Part shown: piece by piece, positions 26,407-34,805 of the stretch
Layout: each line of letters begins with the position of its first letter
How positions within the stretch are numbered: position 1 is the first letter of the stretch
Notes under the pieces: model-generated
Database searches by the model: none
Told to the model about the DNA's origin: nothing
Seen by the model: the letters and a program-made list of their open reading frames with translations, nothing else
Source of the DNA: Niastella soli
GTDB taxonomy: Bacteria > Bacteroidota > Bacteroidia > Chitinophagales > Chitinophagaceae
DNA: 64,000 nucleotides
Direction: 5' to 3'
Assembly: GCF_017742245.1 (NCBI RefSeq)
Contig: NZ_JAGHKO010000004.1
Location: forward strand, 992,001-1,056,000
Program-made: the position numbers and the translations under genes

Positions 26407-26937
26407 ATGAGTGAGTTTGTAGTACCTACCGAACAAAATATCTCAGACAAGCAAAAAAGGTTTTTTGGGGAACTAAAGGGTCTGTATGGCATAGTTCCGA
26501 ACATCTTTGCCGCCTTTGCAAGCAGTGAAAATGGTCTCGAGAATTATTTTAACTACCTGACGCAAAAAAGTTCACTGACCGACCGTGAGCGTGAAACAGT
26601 GAACCTGATAGTCAGCCAGGTGAATCAATGCCAATATTGCCTGAGTTTTCATAGCACCATCGCCAGCCGTCTTGGTTTTACGAATGAGGAGATCCTGAAC
26701 ATACGCGCGAATGATATCCAGTTTGACAGAAAGCTTAAAGCAGTAGCTGCATTGGCGCAGAACATAGCAATGACCAGGGGAAAAATAGTAGGCAGTATCC
26801 TCGAAGATTTTTATGAGGCCGGATATGATCAGGGACACCTCGTAGATGTCGTACTCGCTGTTGGTAATATCTGGACATTGAACCTGTTGTATGCGATAAC
26901 AAATGTACCGATCGATTGGCCCAAAGTATATGTATAA
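26407..26937 (+). CDS. AhpD/carboxymuconolactone decarboxylase-like peroxidase-related protein
   Basis: A 176-residue all-helical protein of the AhpD-like superfamily. The redox motif is CQYCLSFH (Cys75, Cys78, His82), matching the active-site CxxC...H of AhpD-type hydroperoxide reductases. It lies 33 bp after the MDR gene and 66 bp before an OsmC-type gene, suggesting a three-gene set for peroxide or electrophile defence. The base composition is nearer to the host than that of the MDR gene. The electron donor cannot be told from sequence. Confidence 0.88.
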   Translation: MSEFVVPTEQNISDKQKRFFGELKGLYGIVPNIFAAFASSENGLENYFNYLTQKSSLTDRERETVNLIVSQVNQCQYCLSFHSTIASRLGFTNEEILNIRANDIQFDRKLKAVAALAQNIAMTRGKIVGSILEDFYEAGYDQGHLVDVVLAVGNIWTLNLLYAITNVPIDWPKVYV

Positions 26938-27003
26938 ATCATCGGATTCATTCACTTTCCAGTAAAAAAGCATAGTTCATAAACCATTCTAAAATCAGAT
27001 ATC

Positions 27004-27519
27004 ATGATACATAAAAAGAAAACTGTGCGTCTCTTCCCAAAAGATATTACCGGTGACCTGGTAAAAGACCGCCAGGAGATTATCATTAACTGGAGGTCAG
27101 GCCAGTTGGTGTTGGACGAACCACCCTTCAACGGTGGTAAAGACATCGGCCCGGACCCGTTTACAACTGTGCTGTCGGGTTTGGTTGGGTGTACGTTGAC
27201 CACTTTGCGAATGTATATCAATAAAAAAGGATGGGATATTACAGACATACATTGTTCGGTAAACATCTGGCAGGAGACAGAACCTTTCAAGACCTCGATC
27301 TTCAGAACGGTTACGTTTGGCCAGCTGGTGACGGATGAACAAAAGGAAAAGCTGCTCTGGATAGCTAAAAATTGCCCGGTTGCCAGGTTGCTACAAGGTG
27401 AGATCGTGATAGACACGTACTTATCCGACGATGCTGGAGTTCCTGCAGGCACCGGCAATTACCCACCATCAAACGCAGAACCTACCCACATCAGTGAAAA
27501 TTACCCTTCACAACTATGA
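27004..27519 (+). CDS. OsmC-family hydroperoxide reductase-like protein
   Basis: A 171-residue protein of the OsmC/Ohr fold. The two redox cysteines are present: Cys63 in SGLVGCTLTTLRMY and Cys124 in AKNCPVARLL. The family reduces organic hydroperoxides, using lipoylated proteins as donor in the Ohr branch. A C-terminal extension of ~30 polar residues (after IDTYLSDDAG) is not part of the core fold. Last gene of the MDR/AhpD/OsmC set; the downstream hairpin at 27571 may end the transcript. Confidence 0.88.
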   Translation: MIHKKKTVRLFPKDITGDLVKDRQEIIINWRSGQLVLDEPPFNGGKDIGPDPFTTVLSGLVGCTLTTLRMYINKKGWDITDIHCSVNIWQETEPFKTSIFRTVTFGQLVTDEQKEKLLWIAKNCPVARLLQGEIVIDTYLSDDAGVPAGTGNYPPSNAEPTHISENYPSQL

Positions 27520-27570
27520 GAATGCAGAAAGATCATACAGATATATATACAGCTATACAGTTTTTCAAAA

Positions 27571-27612
27571 AAGAGCGGTTTTGTCTCGGCTCAGTCGAAA
27601 CGAGCCGCTCTT
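27571..27612. terminator. Possible terminator hairpin after the OsmC gene
   Basis: AAGAGCGG (27571-27578) pairs with CCGCTCTT (27605-27612), with a 26-nt interior that can pair partly (TTT with AAA). There is no T-run directly after it, so termination is uncertain. It sits between convergent genes. Confidence 0.35.
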
Positions 27613-27744
27613 GCTCTTAATTGCTAAAATGAACGTACCTGCACTTTTTTTTTTGACGGGTTCCGTTAAATATGTTCAGTCAGAAAATTGCACAAATACC
27701 GTTTAGGACTTTGGGATGCTTATTCAGGATTTTCAGTCGTGATT

Positions 27745-28716
27745 TTAAGACGCCGCCGAAGTATTAGTCGAGTCTGCTCTATACTCGTTGGGATATTTGC
27801 CAAAGGTTTGACGGAAAACCCTGGCGAAGCTGTTCTTGCTATTATAACCACTCTCCTTCGATACCTGGTCAATAGACAAGTTCGAATTTTTCAAAAGCCG
27901 GGTAGCGTGCCGCATGCGGATCTCCCGTAACATTGCCATGGGCGATTTACCTGTGATCGCGGCAAAAGTGGTCATGAAATTTGAGCGGCTCATACAGGCG
28001 ATATCAGCCAGGCTTTTCACTGTATGTCCATCACCGGGATCAGCCGCCATGACTGCCATTACTTTGGCAATCCGGGCATCCCGAAGTATTGAAAAGCGTT
28101 CACACCATAAATCAATCGATGCCAGTGATCGCCTTAACAAAAGAATGATCACCTGCTTTAACAACAAGCTGCTCATTTCACTGGAGCCAATTTCTTTACT
28201 CAGGAACTCGGCTTCCGCTATACGCAACCGCTCTCCTAACTGTTCGTTTGTGTGAAACACCTCAACAATAGGAGATTGCAGACCCGCAAATAGATCCATA
28301 ATCTGACCGTACGATGCTTTGAAGAAACCGCAGATCAAATTTATTTCTGCCTTTTCGGGATCTCCGGCTACGAATTGGTGAATCTCATCTTTCATCTGCA
28401 TAACACTCATTCCATTGACTGTTCTTAACTCCTGGAAATGTTTGCTTTCTGAAAAAACTTCTATTTTGAATGGACTGTTATTAGGAACAACGATGAGTGT
28501 ATGGGGCACAAGTTCAATAGGTTCCAATCCTTTAATTAGCATTCTGCCTCTGCCGCTAAGATTATAGTGAATGCCAGGAAAGTCGCCGCCCGGTATTTCA
28601 AGGCGAAAGCCAGGACTTACCAGACAATGTGACAACCATACAAACTGAACATCCAGTTCACTGATCAGTGTATTAAGATCGCCTGTAGACACTTTTGCAG
28701 CTGGATCTATAATCAT
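27745..28716 (-). CDS. AraC-family regulator
   Basis: About 323 residues from the ATG at 28716; the longer frame to 28797 crosses the promoter. The N-terminal ~180 residues look like the cupin-type AraC_binding_2/cupin_6 sensor (FRLEIPGGDFPGIHYNLSGRG, ELVPHTLIVVPNNSPF). The C-terminal domain has two HTH motifs (VKSLADIACMSRSNFMTTFA and IDQVSKESGYNSKNSFARVF). It is convergent with the MDR/AhpD/OsmC set, and homologues of this class often control neighbouring oxidoreductases, so it may regulate them. The -7 element ends 4 bp before the ATG, so the mRNA is probably leaderless. Confidence 0.87.
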   Translation of the reverse strand: MIIDPAAKVSTGDLNTLISELDVQFVWLSHCLVSPGFRLEIPGGDFPGIHYNLSGRGRMLIKGLEPIELVPHTLIVVPNNSPFKIEVFSESKHFQELRTVNGMSVMQMKDEIHQFVAGDPEKAEINLICGFFKASYGQIMDLFAGLQSPIVEVFHTNEQLGERLRIAEAEFLSKEIGSSEMSSLLLKQVIILLLRRSLASIDLWCERFSILRDARIAKVMAVMAADPGDGHTVKSLADIACMSRSNFMTTFAAITGKSPMAMLREIRMRHATRLLKNSNLSIDQVSKESGYNSKNSFARVFRQTFGKYPNEYRADSTNTSAAS

Positions 28717-28719
28717 ACG

Positions 28720-28727
28720 CAAATATA
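28720..28727 (-). promoter_or_regulatory. -7 element of AraC gene, leaderless geometry
   Basis: TATATTTG on the minus strand, its last base 4 bp from the A of the ATG at 28716. Bacteroidota transcripts start a few bases after this element, so translation likely starts at or beside the mRNA 5' end. Confidence 0.55.
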
Positions 28728-28849
28728 AAAATACCAATATTTCAGGGAGCAATTTTTCTTTGACACAATTATTAGCGCCATGTGACAACAACCTCAAAAA
28801 TCTTTATGTCTTTTGTCACAGCCCGCCACAGGATGCATCTAATAAGAGG

Positions 28850-29026
28850 TAATAAAACAAGGGCAAATTCATTGGCATTCTCTGAATGCGAACTGACAGG
28901 TTGGAAGACGATAGCTATATTGCAATCTCGCCTGATGCTCCTTTTTATATGCCGCTTGTCAATAAAAAGAAAAATGACCTTTTTGAGTATGGCGGCAAAA
29001 GTTATGAAATTGAGGCGATTTATTAG
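28850..29026 (+). pseudogene. Decayed Gre-like elongation factor fragment (C-terminal part)
   Basis: In one frame, the reading ends with DDSYIAISPDAPFYMPLVNK followed by GGKSYEIEAIY and a TAG at 29024. This matches the C-terminal beta domain of the GreA/GreB-like proteins of Bacteroidota (pattern AISPxxPxxxxLxxKK, then YEIxxI). Upstream in the same frame NKGKFIGIL is interrupted by TGA at 28883 and preceded by TAA TAA. An ATG at 28886 would give only 46 residues. The N-terminal coiled coil is absent. I read this as the remnant of a decayed gene. Confidence 0.55.
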
Positions 29027-29097
29027 GTATTGCTGGTTTTAACAAAAGCGGTGGCAATCAGACTCAGTAACTAAACTTTCATTTTATTTATTTTCTC

Positions 29098-29850
29098 CTA
29101 TTGATTATAAATATTGATCGCCTTATGTACATGCCCGGGCGCCGTACACATGGTAATTATAGCGCCAATCATGATCACCGGCCCCACTATTAACAGCGGT
29201 GATACAGATGATCTGTCAGGCTGTGCTGGCGGCATTGGCGGCCCAGGCCGCACTGGAAAAGTTGGCGGTGTTGGCATGCTTTGATTAACGCGGGAATGTT
29301 GTTTGAAGGATTGGGCGCCGCCTATTAATGTAAACAGGAAACCAACTGCCCCTGCTCCTCCCGCTATCAGCACGGTAGTTCTGGAAGCCTGTAATTGCCG
29401 CATACTGGCCAGGTTGTCTGCCATAGCTTCTTTCAGATTCCTGTAACTCATTTTCTGCATGTCACCTGTGAGGCCTTTTCTTAAAAAATAGTCATGGCCT
29501 GTATGAAATCCGTTTGAGTCGGAATAAGTAAACGAGCGAGAATATACGAACAGCCGGGGTCCACCCTTTTCAATGCGGTAAGTTTCTACCGGTCCCTTTT
29601 CCCTTACATATTCACCAGTCCTGCTTCTATACCGTAACACTTCGCTCATCAGGATCTTTTGGTGGTGATCCAGCAACAGGTATTCACCATCTTTTTCAGA
29701 GTATCTTACCCTAAGTTTTTTACTATACAAAACAGTACTGTCTTTTAATTCTACGTACCAGGAAGTGTCCCGCATTTTCGTGAACGTTAGCTGGCAGTAA
29801 CAATAAGAATCATATGTAAGGAAAATAATGAGTAAAATTAATTTATACAT
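29098..29850 (-). CDS. Hypothetical membrane protein with proline-rich loop
   Basis: A 250-residue protein I do not recognise. It has a signal peptide (LILLIIFLTYDSYCYCQ) and then ~125 residues of beta-rich domain with many basic and aromatic residues. A first transmembrane segment follows (TVLIAGGAGAVGFLFTLIGG), then a proline-rich loop (MPTPPTFPVRPGPPMPPAQP) and a second membrane segment (LLIVGPVIMIGAIITMCTA). A short tail completes it. The proline loop between two membrane helices could serve protein contacts. It is a lone gene, followed upstream by a repeat-rich intergenic region. Confidence 0.65.
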   Translation of the reverse strand: MYKLILLIIFLTYDSYCYCQLTFTKMRDTSWYVELKDSTVLYSKKLRVRYSEKDGEYLLLDHHQKILMSEVLRYRSRTGEYVREKGPVETYRIEKGGPRLFVYSRSFTYSDSNGFHTGHDYFLRKGLTGDMQKMSYRNLKEAMADNLASMRQLQASRTTVLIAGGAGAVGFLFTLIGGAQSFKQHSRVNQSMPTPPTFPVRPGPPMPPAQPDRSSVSPLLIVGPVIMIGAIITMCTAPGHVHKAINIYNQ

Positions 29851-30010
29851 ATGAGCAGGTTTAATGATAAAATAGTAAAGCCACTACTAAATTATCAGCA
29901 ATGCCTGCAACAGGAAAGTTAAAGCGCGGTTCAGGTTAACCAGCCGGTGTTAATTAGGAAAGCTTTAAGGAAGCTCTCTATAGTCGTAAGATGGTGATGG
30001 AATGCTCAGC

Positions 30011-30065
30011 TAGTGCTCAGATAGTGGTCAGGTAGTTGTTTAATAGTGGTCAGGAAGTGGTCATA
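30011..30065. repeat. 11-bp periodic array, TAGTGGTCAGG type, 5 units
   Basis: Five consecutive 11-bp units: TAGTGCTCAGA, TAGTGGTCAGG, TAGTTGTTTAA, TAGTGGTCAGG, AAGTGGTCATA. Units 2 and 4 are identical. The period is close to one helical turn. It lies in the 537-bp stretch between the hypothetical membrane protein and the SDR gene, 80 bp from a second, unrelated 11-bp array. Confidence 0.8.
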
Positions 30066-30145
30066 CGGACTAGAGTCCCTGGAGCATATCCAGTTTCTAA
30101 CATCAGGACCAAACAAGAGTATCCCCCGGACCTCACAGGGACTTA

Positions 30146-30236
30146 ACAGGGATTTCATCCCTGTCAGGTCCTTGTCAGGTCCTTGTGAGGTCCTTGTGAG
30201 GTCCTTGTGAGGTCCTGTGAGGTCCCTGCGAGGTCC
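30146..30236. repeat. 11-bp periodic array, AGGTCCTTGTG type, plus hairpin
   Basis: AGGTCCTTGTC, three near-perfect AGGTCCTTGTG copies, a 10-bp AGGTCCTGTG, AGGTCCCTGCG and a final AGGTCC follow each other (30166-30236). Just before is a perfect hairpin ACAGGGAT/ATCCCTGT (30146-30164). Further upstream, GGACCTCACAGGGACTT (30128-30144) is an inverted copy of the unit. The region 29851-30387 contains no gene. Confidence 0.85.
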
Positions 30237-30261
30237 TCATTACCTATAAATAGCTCATTTA

Positions 30262-30289
30262 ATGGCGCCCCACCTCAGCGGGGTGCCAT
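30262..30289. repeat. REP-like hairpin ATGGCGCCCC/GGGGTGCCAT
   Basis: A 10-bp stem with an 8-nt loop and one G-T pair, without a T-run. The outer bases (AATGGCGC ... GTGCC) recur in the hairpin at 41807-41830, with a different inner stem, suggesting a dispersed palindromic repeat family rather than a terminator. Confidence 0.5.
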
Positions 30290-30387
30290 GGTCACCAAAC
30301 GCCGACGCAAACGCCCCCTCCGATTGTCGCAATTGGCCTCACTAAAAAGCATGTAGAATCGTAGGTTTATACAACAAATAATGTAAC

Positions 30388-31215
30388 ATGCTTCAAAATA
30401 AGAACGCGGTGATATATGGGGCCGGCGGCTCATTGGGTGGTGCCGTTGCCAAAGCGTTGGCCAACGCTGGCGCCAGGGTATTTTTAACTGGCCGAAATAC
30501 TGGCCCGGTGCAAAAGGTTGCCGATGAAATTATTGTGGCTGGAGGACGCGCAGTAGTGGCACAGGTTGATGCCTTCAATGAAACAGCCATCAGGGACCAT
30601 TTGGAGAAAATGGTGCAACAGGCCGGCACGGTCGATATCTCATTCAATGCTACCGCTTCTAAAGTGGTTCAAAATATACCATTGACCAGCATGTCGGTGG
30701 AGGATTTTATTACCCCGGTGACATTAATGACGCAAACCCGTTTTTTAACCGCTATAGCTGCAGGAAAGATCATGATGCAGCAACGATCGGGGGTTATATT
30801 ATCGCTCACCGCCACTCCGGGTGGTATCGGTTACCCCTATACTGGCGGCTTTGCACTCGCCTGTACCGCTATTGAAACCCTTGCCCAAAACCTGGGTTCT
30901 GAGTTGGGTGTTTATGGTGTTCGGGTGGTTAACATCCGGTCTGGTGGCTCGCCCGACTCAAAAGTATTCAGAGATGCCATTGAACAACTCCCGCAGGAAA
31001 TGGAGCCCGTTCTTGCAAAAATGAAAGCCGACACCATGATAAAGAAAATGCCATTGATGCAAGACATAGCCAACGTAGCCGCCTTCCTTTGTTCTGATCT
31101 GGCCACTGGAATAACCGGTGTTACGGTTGATGTAACCTGTGGAACAACTGCCGCGTTGAATTACCGGGTGAAAGCGGCTAACGATGACAGATCGGGGAAA
31201 GTATTAGCCTCCTAA
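30388..31215 (+). CDS. SDR-family oxidoreductase with atypical active site
   Basis: A 275-residue Rossmann-fold protein. The nucleotide-binding motif is GAGGSLGG (residues ~11-18), followed by FLTGRN and the acidic/polar switch VAQVDAFNE. The active-site Ser is in ILSLTATPG. At the expected YxxxK position the sequence is YPYTGGFALA: the Tyr is present, but the Lys is replaced by Phe. The canonical reductase mechanism needs that Lys, so this may be a divergent enzyme or a binding protein. It is a single gene. The start is the ATG at 30388, with a weak TAGGTTTA element upstream. Confidence 0.85.
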   Translation: MLQNKNAVIYGAGGSLGGAVAKALANAGARVFLTGRNTGPVQKVADEIIVAGGRAVVAQVDAFNETAIRDHLEKMVQQAGTVDISFNATASKVVQNIPLTSMSVEDFITPVTLMTQTRFLTAIAAGKIMMQQRSGVILSLTATPGGIGYPYTGGFALACTAIETLAQNLGSELGVYGVRVVNIRSGGSPDSKVFRDAIEQLPQEMEPVLAKMKADTMIKKMPLMQDIANVAAFLCSDLATGITGVTVDVTCGTTAALNYRVKAANDDRSGKVLAS

Positions 31216-31414
31216 GATCCGGTCATTCTACTATCATAACCTTGGCAGCCACATCCCTTTGGTTGCCAACGCGTGGCACTGAAGTGTATCATAACCGCAC
31301 AGTGTCTTCTCAAAACCGAACATTTGGGGCGGGCAGGCAACCATTAATTGCCTGATTATTATGAAAATACTAAATTGGCCTGTTATACGCTTCTTTTGAA
31401 GAAAGCATGCCCGT

Positions 31415-33799
31415 ATGCTAAAAAATTACTTCATAACAGCCTGGCGAAATTTAAGAAGATATTCCATCTTCTCTTTTATTAATATCTCCGGTCTGGCATT
31501 GAGCTTCGCTGCTGTTTGGCTGATCGCGCTGTTTGTGGCCCATGAACTCAGCTATGACCGGTACCATGAAAAAGCCAGCCGCATCTACCGGATGGTGTCA
31601 CACGGAAAATGGGGCACTGAAAAGTTTGACATCACCGGCACTTCGGGTCTGGCAGCTGCCGCTTTAAAAAATGATTTCCCCGAAGTAGAAGACGCCGTGC
31701 GCATCCATGCCGAGGGTGGTGGCATTCTTACCTATGAGGACAAGACCATAAAAGAAGGCAATATGTTTTTTTCAGACCCGTCCTTCTTTACCGTTTTTAC
31801 CTGGCGCTTTCTGGCCGGGAACACGCATGCCCTGGAGAAACCAAACAGCATTGTATTGACCAGGTCACTGGCCGGCAAACTGTTCCCCGACCCCGCCTCC
31901 GCATTGAATAAAACGGTGAAAATGGATAACACCCTTTACACCGTTACCGGGGTTATTGATGACGTGCCAGTTAACACCCACTTTAATTTCAAGGCCGTAC
32001 GCTCCTTCCCTGCCGATTTCAGAATGGATTGGGGGGTGCTGGAACACTATACCTATGTGCTGTTAAAGAAAAATGCAGACATTAACCGGCTTCGGGCCAA
32101 AATGCCTGCGTTTGCGACCAAATACCTTACCATCAATGCCCAGAATATTCATTTCACGTTAGAACTGCAGCCCCTAACCTCTATCCATTTACAATCGCAC
32201 CTGGCCTACGAACTAAGCGACAATCACGACATAAAATACACCTATGTGATCTCGATCGTAGGCCTGCTGATACTCTTAATAGCCCTGATAAATTACATCA
32301 ATATTACCACCGCCCGGGCTTCCGTCCGATTGCGGGAAGTGGCGGTTAGAAAGATCATCGGGTCAAACGGTAAAAATCTGATCGGGCTCTTTTTAACAGA
32401 ATCATTTCTTACCATCCTTTGCGCCGCCACCATCAGCCTGGTACTGGTTATACTGACCATGCCCCTGTTTAATTACGTTACCGGCAAGCAGTTATCCATC
32501 TGGCAATTTGGAGTGGCCCGAACCATATTGTGTATCCTTACATTTTGCTTTATCACCGTTTTTATCGGTGGATGGTACCCGGCCTTTTTCTTAACGAAAT
32601 TTAAAACAATTCCTGCGTTAAAAAATCAGCTGGGTGATGTAAAGGGACAAACCATTTTCCGGAAATCGCTGGTGCTTTTTCAGTTTGCCATAACCGTAAT
32701 AATGATCACTACCTCGCTGATCATTTATTTACAGCTGAATTTTATGGTGACAACCGATCTTGGGTTCAACAAAAAACAAGTACTCACTTTTCACCTCGAT
32801 TCAAGGGCCGTACGTACCCAGGTGGAAGCGCTTCGAACCGCCTTATTACAAAACCCCATGGTTCAAGCCGTTGCCACCGTAAGCAATCCTATTGGGAACA
32901 ATAATATTGGCATGACGGATTATAGCACCGAAAAGAACGGAGTGTTTGATAACCATACCAACCTGGCTTATTATTTAACGATCGATCCGGATTTTATACC
33001 TGCCATGCAGATCAAATTACTGGAAGGACGGAACTATTCAAAGACCATTGCATCGGACAGTGTTTGTGTAATGGTGAACGAGGCCTTTGTAAAAAAACAA
33101 GGCTGGGCCTCAGCAATGGGTAAAAGAATTTCAAGGGGCACAGATTCAACCGGTAAATTTATTGCCGCCAATATTATCGGCGTGGTAAAAGATTTCCATA
33201 TCTATTCCCTCCAACACCAGATAGGGCCCATGGTGATGGAACTTCCGCGCCAGTTGTACGACCGGGATAATGTTTATGTTAGAATTGATGACCATAATAC
33301 TGCTCAAACTATAAAATACCTGGAGAACACCTTCCGGAAATTCGACACTGCCTCTCCTTTTGAGTATCATTTCCTCGAACAGAACTTTGCCGAACAATAT
33401 GAGGCTGAACAAAAGCAGGGAAAGGTATTGCTGGGGTTCACCATTCTTACTATCGTCATCTCCTGTTTGGGTTTATTCGGTTTGATCACCTTTACTGTTG
33501 GAAAAAGAGTAAAAGAGATCGGGATCCGCAAAGTTCTTGGCGCCAGTGTACAAAACACCGTTTTACTATTAACAAAAAGTCTGTTACAGGTTGTGTTGAT
33601 CTCGCTGCTGCTGGCAGTACCGGTGTCATGGCTGATCTCGAATAAATGGCTGGAAGACTTTGCTTACCGCATTCATTTGCAGTGGTGGATGTTTGCGCTG
33701 GCTGGAATTATTTCACTCATTATAGCCTTTGCTACTTTAAGTGTTCAGGCAATAAAAGCAGCCCTTGCCAACCCAGCCGTAGCGTTACGTAGTGAGTAA
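31415..33799 (+). CDS. ABC transporter permease, MacB/FtsX type
   Basis: A 794-residue duplicated permease of the kind common in Bacteroidota. It starts with MLKNYFITAWRNLRRYSIFS. There are two MacB-periplasmic-core regions (~40-240 and ~445-610) and two FtsX blocks, with the signature RLREVAVRKIIGSNG in the first and KRVKEIGIRKVLGASVQN in the second. About eight transmembrane helices are expected. These proteins act with a separate LolD/MacB-like ATPase in envelope or peptide export; no ATPase gene is present here. A weak inverted repeat lies ~150 bp upstream. The specific cargo is unknown. Confidence 0.9.
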   Translation: MLKNYFITAWRNLRRYSIFSFINISGLALSFAAVWLIALFVAHELSYDRYHEKASRIYRMVSHGKWGTEKFDITGTSGLAAAALKNDFPEVEDAVRIHAEGGGILTYEDKTIKEGNMFFSDPSFFTVFTWRFLAGNTHALEKPNSIVLTRSLAGKLFPDPASALNKTVKMDNTLYTVTGVIDDVPVNTHFNFKAVRSFPADFRMDWGVLEHYTYVLLKKNADINRLRAKMPAFATKYLTINAQNIHFTLELQPLTSIHLQSHLAYELSDNHDIKYTYVISIVGLLILLIALINYINITTARASVRLREVAVRKIIGSNGKNLIGLFLTESFLTILCAATISLVLVILTMPLFNYVTGKQLSIWQFGVARTILCILTFCFITVFIGGWYPAFFLTKFKTIPALKNQLGDVKGQTIFRKSLVLFQFAITVIMITTSLIIYLQLNFMVTTDLGFNKKQVLTFHLDSRAVRTQVEALRTALLQNPMVQAVATVSNPIGNNNIGMTDYSTEKNGVFDNHTNLAYYLTIDPDFIPAMQIKLLEGRNYSKTIASDSVCVMVNEAFVKKQGWASAMGKRISRGTDSTGKFIAANIIGVVKDFHIYSLQHQIGPMVMELPRQLYDRDNVYVRIDDHNTAQTIKYLENTFRKFDTASPFEYHFLEQNFAEQYEAEQKQGKVLLGFTILTIVISCLGLFGLITFTVGKRVKEIGIRKVLGASVQNTVLLLTKSLLQVVLISLLLAVPVSWLISNKWLEDFAYRIHLQWWMFALAGIISLIIAFATLSVQAIKAALANPAVALRSE

Positions 33800-33869
33800 T
33801 GTAGGCACAAAATCAATTGCGTAGATCTTGCCAAAAGCGGGACAAAAAGTTTAAGAACAGAATAAAAAG

Positions 33870-33893
33870 CGGGCCCCTGTGAAGAGGGGCCCG
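33870..33893 (-). terminator. Terminator of the MerR-type gene
   Basis: CGGGCCCCT (33870-33878) pairs with AGGGGCCCG (33885-33893) around a 6-nt loop. On the minus strand it is followed by CTTTTTATT, so it ends the MerR-type transcript; it also lies after the plus-strand permease. Confidence 0.85.
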
Positions 33894-33899
33894 TAGCAT

Positions 33900-34667
33900 T
33901 TATTGCGACTGCATTTTAACGTAATGATCAGTGGCTTCTTTTATAAAAAGTGCCAACTCCATACTAGGCAGTCCGTTTACCGGCGTGTAGCGATTATCAG
34001 CTACATATAATTCACCCAGCTTTCTAAAATATTCCAGTTTGCCCATTTCTATCTTACCACCGGTTAACCGGAGAATGATCTGGTATCGCCGCGCTATACA
34101 CGCCTGCACTTCCGTGCTTGCTGGGTCACCGGTCATAAGTGTTGATAACCGTTCGGTAAGCTCGTTCAGTTCTTTCTTCATCAATTCCATTTCCTCTTTA
34201 CTGAAACTGCGGAGGGTGTCTTCCACCTCCATAACGGTTTGCTTTCCCCATTTTGTCATTGCTTCGGTTCTGTAAGCCTCTATCTTTTCACGCGGTATGC
34301 CATCGTATAAATCTTCAACTCGTAACATAGTTTTGTTTTTTAGTGTTACCAATGTTTTTTCAATGGTACCAACCAATGTGTTTATTCTTTCCTTCCTGGC
34401 CAGCAGCGCCTTTTTATGTTCTTCCAAAGCCAACACCAGATCAAATGCCGGATCATCGAGAATGATTTGGATCTCTTTCAATGGAAAATCGAGCTCACGG
34501 TAAAAGAGGACCTGCTGCAAACGCAACAGCTCTTTCTCGCCATATAGCCGGTACCCGGCCTCGGTACGTACAGAAGGTTTTAACAAACCCATCTTGTCAT
34601 ACAAGTGTAAGGTGCGCACGCTTACACCTGCCAGTGCGGAGAGTTTTTTTACAGAATAATTGTCCAT
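33900..34667 (-). CDS. MerR-family regulator with TipAS-type ligand domain
   Basis: A 255-residue regulator. The N-terminal MerR DNA-binding domain is clear (VKKLSALAGVSVRTLHLYDK, then GLLKPSVRTEAGYRLYGEKE), followed by a dimerisation helix (~75-110). The C-terminal half matches the TipAS antibiotic-recognition fold (KWGKQTVMEVEDTLRSFSKE, MTGDPASTEVQACIARRYQ, LGELYVADNRYTP), which binds thiopeptides and other drugs in TipA/Mta relatives. A MerR-type promoter with a 19-bp spacer lies just upstream, so it likely activates itself. No drug pump is adjacent; the divergent gene is a secreted protein of unknown role. Confidence 0.92.
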   Translation of the reverse strand: MDNYSVKKLSALAGVSVRTLHLYDKMGLLKPSVRTEAGYRLYGEKELLRLQQVLFYRELDFPLKEIQIILDDPAFDLVLALEEHKKALLARKERINTLVGTIEKTLVTLKNKTMLRVEDLYDGIPREKIEAYRTEAMTKWGKQTVMEVEDTLRSFSKEEMELMKKELNELTERLSTLMTGDPASTEVQACIARRYQIILRLTGGKIEMGKLEYFRKLGELYVADNRYTPVNGLPSMELALFIKEATDHYVKMQSQ

Positions 34668-34692
34668 CGTTTGGATTTATACCTTATCCGGA

Positions 34693-34725
34693 CAAATATA
34701 GGCTATGACGTAAGGTAAGGGTCAA
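34693..34725 (-). promoter_or_regulatory. MerR-type promoter and operator upstream of tipA-like gene
   Basis: Minus-strand TTGACC (34725-34720), a spacer of exactly 19 bp, then TATATTTG (34700-34693). The long spacer is the hallmark of MerR-activated promoters. A dyad TGAC...GTCA spans the -35 side of the spacer and resembles the TGACCTTACGTNACGTCA-like operators of drug-responsive MerR proteins. The -10 also fits the Bacteroidota TAnnTTTG. The predicted start lies ~20 bp before the ATG. Confidence 0.6.
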
Positions 34726-34772
34726 GAAAAAGTTCCGGTTTTTTTATAAAATATTTCCAGACGCCGGCACGT

Positions 34773-34780
34773 TATCTTTG
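34773..34780 (+). promoter_or_regulatory. -7 element for the secreted hypothetical protein
   Basis: TATCTTTG, 25 bp before the ATG at 34806, matches TAnnTTTG. It is divergent from the MerR promoter, 48 bp away. Confidence 0.5.
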
Positions 34781-34805
34781 CCCCATTCTAAATTCCTTTA
34801 AAGAT

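Noticed and set aside
28782-29042. 86-codon plus-strand open frame
   Set aside because: Another frame of the same DNA encodes the Gre-like remnant; this frame is not protein-like.
31242-31269. Inverted repeat TTGGCAGCC/GGTTGCCAA upstream of the ABC permease
   Set aside because: Too short an element with no T-run, and no second copy found; left out as a feature.
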